34,217 nt of DNA, from positions 1-34,217 of the IMG/VR virus record IMGVR_UViG_3300043409_001579; one strand, written 5' to 3'. The DNA is from a virus. Under the pieces are notes generated by a model, which was not told the origin of the DNA, made no database searches, and saw only the letters and a program-made list of their open reading frames with translations. Both the position numbers and the translations under genes were made by a program. Shown here piece after piece: positions 30,689 through 34,217 of this stretch; within the stretch, counting starts at the first letter, position 1; the number at the start of each line of letters is the position of its first letter.

Positions 30689-31027
30689 ATGGCAACATTA
30701 TCAGAACTAATAGAATTAGAAAATGAATTGCACAGTGCAGAGATAGCACTAAATACAGTTCAAGCACCTAGTATATCTTATGAAGACATAGAAGATGTAT
30801 CAGATAGGTATCAAGACAGACTTGAGTATAACTGGTGGGTTGAAGAACAGAAAGGTTTAATACAAGAACTTAAACAGGCAATAGGTATATGCAGACAAGG
30901 GATTGATAAAGAATCTCTTGAAGCACATGATGCTTGGTCTAGTATACCGGAAGATACAGGTTTTGCAGGATATCATACTGCAGATGGTAGACATACCTGG
31001 GATTTTGAAGAGTCAATAGGGGAGTAA
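30689..31027 (+). CDS. Acidic phage protein, 112 aa, unknown
   Basis: Helical N-terminus (MATLSELIELENELHSAEIA), a long acidic segment (SYEDIEDVSDRYQDRLEYNW), a second helix (EEQKGLIQELKQAIGICRQG) and an aromatic acidic end (GYHTADGRHTWDFEESIGE). Coiled-coil tendency, no enzyme motif. It stands alone after a terminator and before the tRNA-like block. Function unknown. Confidence 0.72.
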   Translation: MATLSELIELENELHSAEIALNTVQAPSISYEDIEDVSDRYQDRLEYNWWVEEQKGLIQELKQAIGICRQGIDKESLEAHDAWSSIPEDTGFAGYHTADGRHTWDFEESIGE

Positions 31028-31106
31028 TATCCCCTTACTACTTTATACTAGGTAGTATACAATACAAGATTGCACCATAACTTACCTAACTTCCTATAAG
31101 GGTGAG

Positions 31107-31199
31107 CAGTTGTAATAGAGGAAGATGTTCCGAATGGTGATGGCTCATTTTGTTATTCAAGATGGTAGGCAGTTCGATTCTGCTAGTCTATTACAACTG
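31107..31199 (+). ncRNA. tRNA-like cloverleaf with 13-bp acceptor-type helix
   Basis: CAGTTGTAATAGA (31107-31119) pairs perfectly with TCTATTACAACTG (31187-31199). Inside are GGAA-GATG-TTCC, then CATTTTG-TTATT-CAAGATG, then a canonical T arm GGCAG-TTCGATT-CTGCT (31168-31184). Four-way geometry and the TTCGATT loop are tRNA-like, but the closing helix is nearly twice normal length, the anticodon-position loop has only 5 nt, and there is no encoded CCA. It is probably a degenerate or repurposed tRNA. Confidence 0.5.
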
Positions 31200-31215
31200 A
31201 GTGCAAAGGGATGTT

Positions 31216-31345
31216 AGTCAGGTGGTGGAATAGTAAACACGCAAGGTTCAGGGACCTTGTAGGGATTAAGTGAAATGTAGTAAACTAGATTTATCTAGGT
31301 CACAAATGAAAACTCCCTTTACAGGTGCAAGTCCTGTCCTGACTA
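31216..31345 (+). tRNA. Aberrant tRNA-Leu(CAG)-like gene with insert in the variable arm
   Basis: Acceptor AGTCAGG/CCTGACT (31216-31222, 31338-31344), a Leu-type D region (TGGTGGAATAGTAAACAC), anticodon arm CAAGG-TTCAGGGA-CCTTG with CAG at 31249-31251, and T arm ACAGG-TGCAAGT-CCTGT (31321-31337). Oddities are an 8-nt anticodon loop, TG instead of TT at the start of the T loop, and a variable arm AGGGA/TCCCT that carries nearly 50 nt (with CTAGAT/ATCTAG) instead of a few bases. No CCA is encoded. It may be nonfunctional or a specialised RNA. Confidence 0.55.
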
Positions 31346-31415
31346 CAAAGCTGACAACCAAGTGATTGGTATCTGAGGCTAAGATACAAGTTGTTGACTA
31401 CTTGGAAAGACAAGC

Positions 31416-31497
31416 TATTAAATAGGTGCTATAGTACTGACATTAAGTTGGGTGTGAAACTATAGTTAAATGGCTACATCGTACAGCCTATTTTATA
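31416..31497 (+). ncRNA. Branched RNA element between tRNA-like genes
   Basis: AAATAGG near 31420 pairs with CCTATTT near 31490. Inside, CTATAGT pairs with ACTATAG, and GGCT with AGCC. Closing helix length (7 bp) and overall size (about 73 nt) match a tRNA, but there is no TTC-type T loop. Just upstream GTATCT-GAGGCTA-AGATAC (near 31370-31388) forms another 7-nt-loop hairpin. Confidence 0.4.
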
Positions 31498-31498
31498 T

Positions 31499-31587
31499 GG
31501 TCAAATGGTGTAAGTGGAAATAAATACCACCAAGGGTAACAGCTCTGAGAAAGAGAGATGCAGGTTCGAGTCCTGCTTTGACCACCA
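31499..31587 (+). ncRNA. tRNA-like gene with encoded CCA but no normal anticodon arm
   Basis: Acceptor GGTCAAA/TTTGACC (31499-31505, 31577-31583), discriminator A, encoded CCA (31585-31587) and a perfect T arm GCAGG-TTCGAGT-CCTGC show tRNA origin. A D-like arm TGGTG/CACCA has a 17-nt loop with GG. The middle gives only CTCT/AGAG stems, with no loop having T33 and an anticodon. It could be charged or processed at its 3' end like a tRNA yet be unable to decode. The second 49-nt repeat begins at its last base. Confidence 0.5.
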
Positions 31588-31635
31588 AAACAGTTATTAG
31601 TCTGTAAAACTAACAAATGGGTGTAATGCCCTGTT
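31587..31635 (+). repeat. 49-nt repeat, copy 2
   Basis: Identical to 30506-30554, about 1.1 kb apart. It starts at the terminal A of the CCA of the preceding tRNA-like gene, so 3' processing of that gene would release the repeat. The TTAGT-CTGTAAA-ACTAA hairpin is kept. The flanking GCGGTTA motifs of copy 1 are absent. Confidence 0.6.
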
Positions 31636-31714
31636 TAATGCATCATTCTAATTTTCAAAGGATTAGGCTATACAATATAGTAATGCAGATGAAACTAATA
31701 ATTTAAATATATAA

Positions 31715-31966
31715 ATGGAGATTTTAAGAAATTACGAAGAAGTTAAAAAATTACAGAATTTATTTAGTTGGGCACAATTTTATCAAAATTCAGATCAATT
31801 ATCTGCATTAAGATATCCAAAGTCATATTATTATGATAGTAAATATGGAGGAAAATTTGTATTAACATCTACAAAAGGATTTAGTGCAACTACATATATT
31901 CCTGAATATGATCAAAAAAGATATGACAAATGTCAAGAAGAAATTAAGCTTATAGGAAACAAATAA
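31715..31966 (+). CDS. Small phage protein, 83 aa, unknown
   Basis: Begins MEILRNYEEVKKLQNLFSWA and is rich in Tyr and Lys (RYPKSYYYDSKYGGKFVLTS, YIPEYDQKRYDKCQEEIKLI). No family recognised. Its leader (31679-31698) has a segment nearly identical to the start of the large RNA (28596-28617), so its expression might be linked to that element. Downstream, 31,967-32,131 is a leader with short hairpins (AACTAA/TTAGTT, AATTCCA/TGGAAATT). Confidence 0.68.
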   Translation: MEILRNYEEVKKLQNLFSWAQFYQNSDQLSALRYPKSYYYDSKYGGKFVLTSTKGFSATTYIPEYDQKRYDKCQEEIKLIGNK

Positions 31967-32131
31967 GCAATAAAAATATTAATTTAATATCCATTACAAT
32001 TCCACGTGTCTTAGACAAACTAATAGTTAGTTGGAAATTACGTTTTTGATGTTAGATTAAGCTTGAGGACTATCCCTTTCCTTATAAACTGGGGTACTAA
32101 TTAAAAAACAATTATTTAAATACAAACGATT

Positions 32132-32683
32132 ATGAAAACTATTGCAACAATCAACAAAGGAGAAACTTTATTAACAAGTGTTAGAAAAGTATCTGGCGGT
32201 AAATTTCAAATAGAAATTGCCGAAATGGTAGAAAATCCAAATGCTAAAGTGAATGTAGCATCTCTGTTAAACGCAGGTGATGACCGTTTCACTCAAGCTT
32301 CATCTAAGCCACGCAGAGCTTGGCAATCTGCAACTCCTGAAGGATTAAAATTAATTGGATTAGATGTAACTAAACTTGCATTTAAATCAGTTGAAGGCAA
32401 AGAAATTGCTGAAGTTAATATGTTAAACCCTACACTTGGTGGAGAGCGTTTACATGTTAGATTGGTGGATTCTTTAGAGCCATCTTATGCTGGTCAAGCA
32501 CCTAAGCAAGTGATTGACAAAGATGGTAAAATTACTTTCTTTATGAAAGATGGTAAGAACATCTATCAAAGTTCACAGATTGTAGCAGGCGAGCCATCTC
32601 ATGCTATAATTGCTAGCTCTGAAAGAGTTAAAGCAGGAGAAACTGTTGCTAGCGCATCAGCTTCTAAAGCTTTAAATGCTTAA
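32132..32683 (+). CDS. Well-expressed phage protein, 183 aa, possible nucleic-acid binding
   Basis: Begins MKTIATINKGETLLTSVRKV, then beta-rich segments (SGGKFQIEIAEMVENPNAKV, LNPTLGGERLHVRLVDSLEP, ITFFMKDGKNIYQSSQIVAG) and an Ala/Ser-rich tail. Codons ending in C or T of the preferred kind, an own leader and a very strong terminator suggest high expression. The beta content and charge could suit an OB-fold single-stranded DNA-binding protein, but no diagnostic motif is visible. Unknown with that as a weak guess. Confidence 0.75.
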   Translation: MKTIATINKGETLLTSVRKVSGGKFQIEIAEMVENPNAKVNVASLLNAGDDRFTQASSKPRRAWQSATPEGLKLIGLDVTKLAFKSVEGKEIAEVNMLNPTLGGERLHVRLVDSLEPSYAGQAPKQVIDKDGKITFFMKDGKNIYQSSQIVAGEPSHAIIASSERVKAGETVASASASKALNA

Positions 32684-32695
32684 AAGCAATAGATT

Positions 32696-32732
32696 ATAGG
32701 CTAATACAGAAATGTGTTAGCCTATTTTCTTT
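32696..32732 (+). terminator. Strong intrinsic terminator
   Basis: ATAGGCTAATACA pairs with TGTGTTAGCCTAT around GAAA (32696-32725), followed by TTTCTTTTTT. It is the clearest intrinsic terminator in the window, 13 nt after the 183-aa gene. Confidence 0.85.
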
Positions 32733-32784
32733 TTTAAATTAATCAACCGCTTATTAAAAAATATATAATAAACAAACAAGAAAA

Positions 32785-33303
32785 ATGACACAAATAAAAT
32801 GTTACTGCGGACATACTACAACTTGTGATTGTGTTCCATTAGAAAAACAAACAAGACTAATGAAAACACAAGAAGAAATAGAACAGTTAGCTGAAAGATT
32901 TGCAGATAATTGTACATTAATATCTGATGCCGCAGCTTATGAAGGTTTTATCAAAGGCTACACTCAATGCCAACAAGATATTGTTGAGAAATATACAGAG
33001 CAAGATATGATTAAATTTGCATTTGATACTTACTACAAAGAGGATATGGCTAAGAAATACACAGAGGAAGATTTAAGAAAAGCGTTTAATAGCGGTGTTT
33101 CAAGTGGATGGAATGCACAAGAAAACAAAGAAGCTATAAATGCTGATGAATATATCCAATCACTAAAAAACAAGACAATGAATAAATTTATATGTAGTGA
33201 GTGTGGTACCAAGTATAGCTCACCAGAATTAACACCTCCTCCAGGTATTAAATGGAGTGATGGTCATATATGTACACCTAAACCTGTAGAGAATGGAAAA
33301 TGA
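32785..33303 (+). CDS. Phage protein with two Cys clusters, 172 aa
   Basis: N-terminus MTQIKCYCGHTTTCDC has a zinc-knuckle-like Cys set (CYCGH...CDC). The middle is helical with repeated 'YTEEDLRKAF'-type segments (EKYTEQDMIKFAFDTYY, KKYTEEDLRKAFNSGVSSGW), a repeat common in Bacteroidota phage proteins. The C-terminus has FICSECGTKYSSPELTPPPG and HICTP, another possible zinc site. Function unknown. AACCGCTTA lies 32 nt upstream of the start, and the end overlaps the next gene by 11 nt. Confidence 0.75.
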   Translation: MTQIKCYCGHTTTCDCVPLEKQTRLMKTQEEIEQLAERFADNCTLISDAAAYEGFIKGYTQCQQDIVEKYTEQDMIKFAFDTYYKEDMAKKYTEEDLRKAFNSGVSSGWNAQENKEAINADEYIQSLKNKTMNKFICSECGTKYSSPELTPPPGIKWSDGHICTPKPVENGK

Positions 33304-33730
33304 GTTTATACCTTATGAACAAGCATTAGAACTTAAGGAATTAGGTTTTGATGAACCTTGTGTAGCTTCGTGGGATGAAACAACCATGAAGGATACGCAA
33401 ACAGGTAAAGAAACTCCTATTATTGCATTAAATCAGTTAAATGGTTACAAACAATATAATAGTGACCATGACTATAATAAATCTTTAGGTAGTAAAAGTG
33501 GAATATCTGCTCCACTCTACCAACAAGCATTTAGATGGTTTAGAGAGAAGTATGGGTTGTGTTCTTGGATAACAATGGAATTAGGTAATAAATCTACATT
33601 TTGTTGGGTATTATCAGGTGAGCATACTTTAACTCAATATGCAGCATACTTCTATACTTATGAAGAAGCAGAACAAGCATGCTTAGATAAATTAATTGAA
33701 ATAGTTAAAAATGATAAAAGAATTAAGTAG
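33293..33730 (+). CDS. Conserved phage protein of unknown function, 145 aa
   Basis: FIPYEQALELKELGFDEPC near the start, SAPLYQQAFRWFREKYGLCS in the middle and YFYTYEEAEQACLDKLIEIV at the end form a pattern I recognise from many Bacteroidota phages and prophages, without a known role. The protein seems a small alpha/beta domain. It overlaps the preceding gene by 11 nt and the radical-SAM gene by 20 nt, implying one operon. Confidence 0.78.
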   Translation: MENEFIPYEQALELKELGFDEPCVASWDETTMKDTQTGKETPIIALNQLNGYKQYNSDHDYNKSLGSKSGISAPLYQQAFRWFREKYGLCSWITMELGNKSTFCWVLSGEHTLTQYAAYFYTYEEAEQACLDKLIEIVKNDKRIK

Positions 33731-34217
33731 AAAGTCTATGATTATTAGACCAAGTGGTAGGTCAACTGATTTTATTAGTCCAAGCTTTGGTCACGGTTGT
33801 TTATATAATTGTTCATATTGCTACATGAAAAGACATAAGCCTGAAGGTTTAGATGTTGCAAAAAATACAATGGATATATTAACAGAAATTAATAATCATT
33901 GTATGTTTGCTGATGTTAGTAAGCCAAATCAAACTCATTCTAATTTTATAACTTATGACATATCTTGTAATGAAGATTTTGCATTGCATGCTAAATATCA
34001 TGAATGGGAAAAAATATTTGACTTCTTTAAGCATCATCCTGTAGCTATGGGTTCATTTGCTACTAAATATGTTAATGTAAATCTAATAAACTATGATCCT
34101 CAAGGCAAGATTAGAATAAGATTTAGTTTGATGCCACAAAATATATCTGATAAATTAGAGCCTAACACCTCTAAAATAATAGATAGGATTAAGGCTATTG
34201 ACGCATTTATAGACGCT
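33711..34217 (+). CDS. Radical-SAM protein, spore photoproduct lyase-like, C-terminus beyond window
   Basis: The frame is open from ATG 33711 to the right edge (169 codons); ATG 33738 is an alternative start. Cys30-x3-Cys34-x2-Cys37 (GHGCLYNCSYCYMKRH) is the signature that binds the iron-sulphur cluster of radical-SAM enzymes. SPSFGHGCLYNCSYCYM with a following Lys/Arg-His segment most resembles the spore photoproduct lyase family, which reverses a UV lesion; phage members may act on other substrates. The substrate domain is cut off, so the reaction is uncertain. Confidence 0.82.
   Translation, partial: MIKELSRKSMIIRPSGRSTDFISPSFGHGCLYNCSYCYMKRHKPEGLDVAKNTMDILTEINNHCMFADVSKPNQTHSNFITYDISCNEDFALHAKYHEWEKIFDFFKHHPVAMGSFATKYVNVNLINYDPQGKIRIRFSLMPQNISDKLEPNTSKIIDRIKAIDAFIDA

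Overview
The window is about 34 kb of AT-rich DNA from a tailed double-stranded DNA phage (or prophage) of a Bacteroidota host. The evidence is a complete packaging and head-building block (large terminase, portal, acidic scaffold-like protein, HK97-type major capsid protein). Virion genes typical of Bacteroidota phages follow: a collagen-like protein, Cys-rich proteins and a fibre with repeated '[10 protein letters not shown]' and 'SPTFTGT' motifs. Promoters have the Bacteroidota form (TTG about 20 nt before TAnnTTnn), and most genes lack a Shine-Dalgarno sequence. Length, order and motifs of terminase, portal and capsid recall crAss-like phages, but that placement is inference.

Layout. Positions 1-24,346 (minus strand) form the late module, reading right to left: a winged-helix protein, an HU-like protein, a zinc-ribbon protein, an endonuclease VII-type HNH protein, an HExxH metallopeptidase, two small coiled-coil proteins (possible small terminase), large terminase, portal, a 960-aa virion-associated candidate, a frame-disrupted small gene, scaffold, capsid, a connector candidate, several structural proteins, and a fibre gene cut by the left edge. 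Positions 24,450-26,372 (minus) carry a probable small non-coding RNA and an early-looking operon of small genes, four of which start with the same basic leader (M-x-I-x-N-K-R-K). From 26,563 onward the plus strand carries short unknown genes, two large gene-free blocks rich in RNA structure (about 28.5-29.6 kb and 31.0-31.7 kb), a run of tiny membrane proteins, and at the right edge larger genes ending in a radical-SAM protein cut by the window.

Regulation. Five minus-strand promoters share AAGTTG, a fixed 20-nt gap after TTG and a TAnnTTnn box. They precede the small-gene operon, the small RNA, the late operon, scaffold-capsid, and the gene after capsid. A strong hairpin follows capsid, so scaffold plus capsid looks like its own transcription unit.

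The most unusual parts are the roughly 1-kb structured RNA candidate at 28.6-29.6 kb, in the style of the giant phage RNAs known as GOLLD and ROOL; the cluster of aberrant tRNA-like cloverleaves at 31.1-31.6 kb with a 49-nt repeat carrying a tyrosine-type anticodon arm; an attC-like, probably host-derived cassette at 27.8-28.5 kb; and the shared-leader gene array at 25.6-26.3 kb. All structure calls were made by eye from complementary segments, without energy calculations or database searches.
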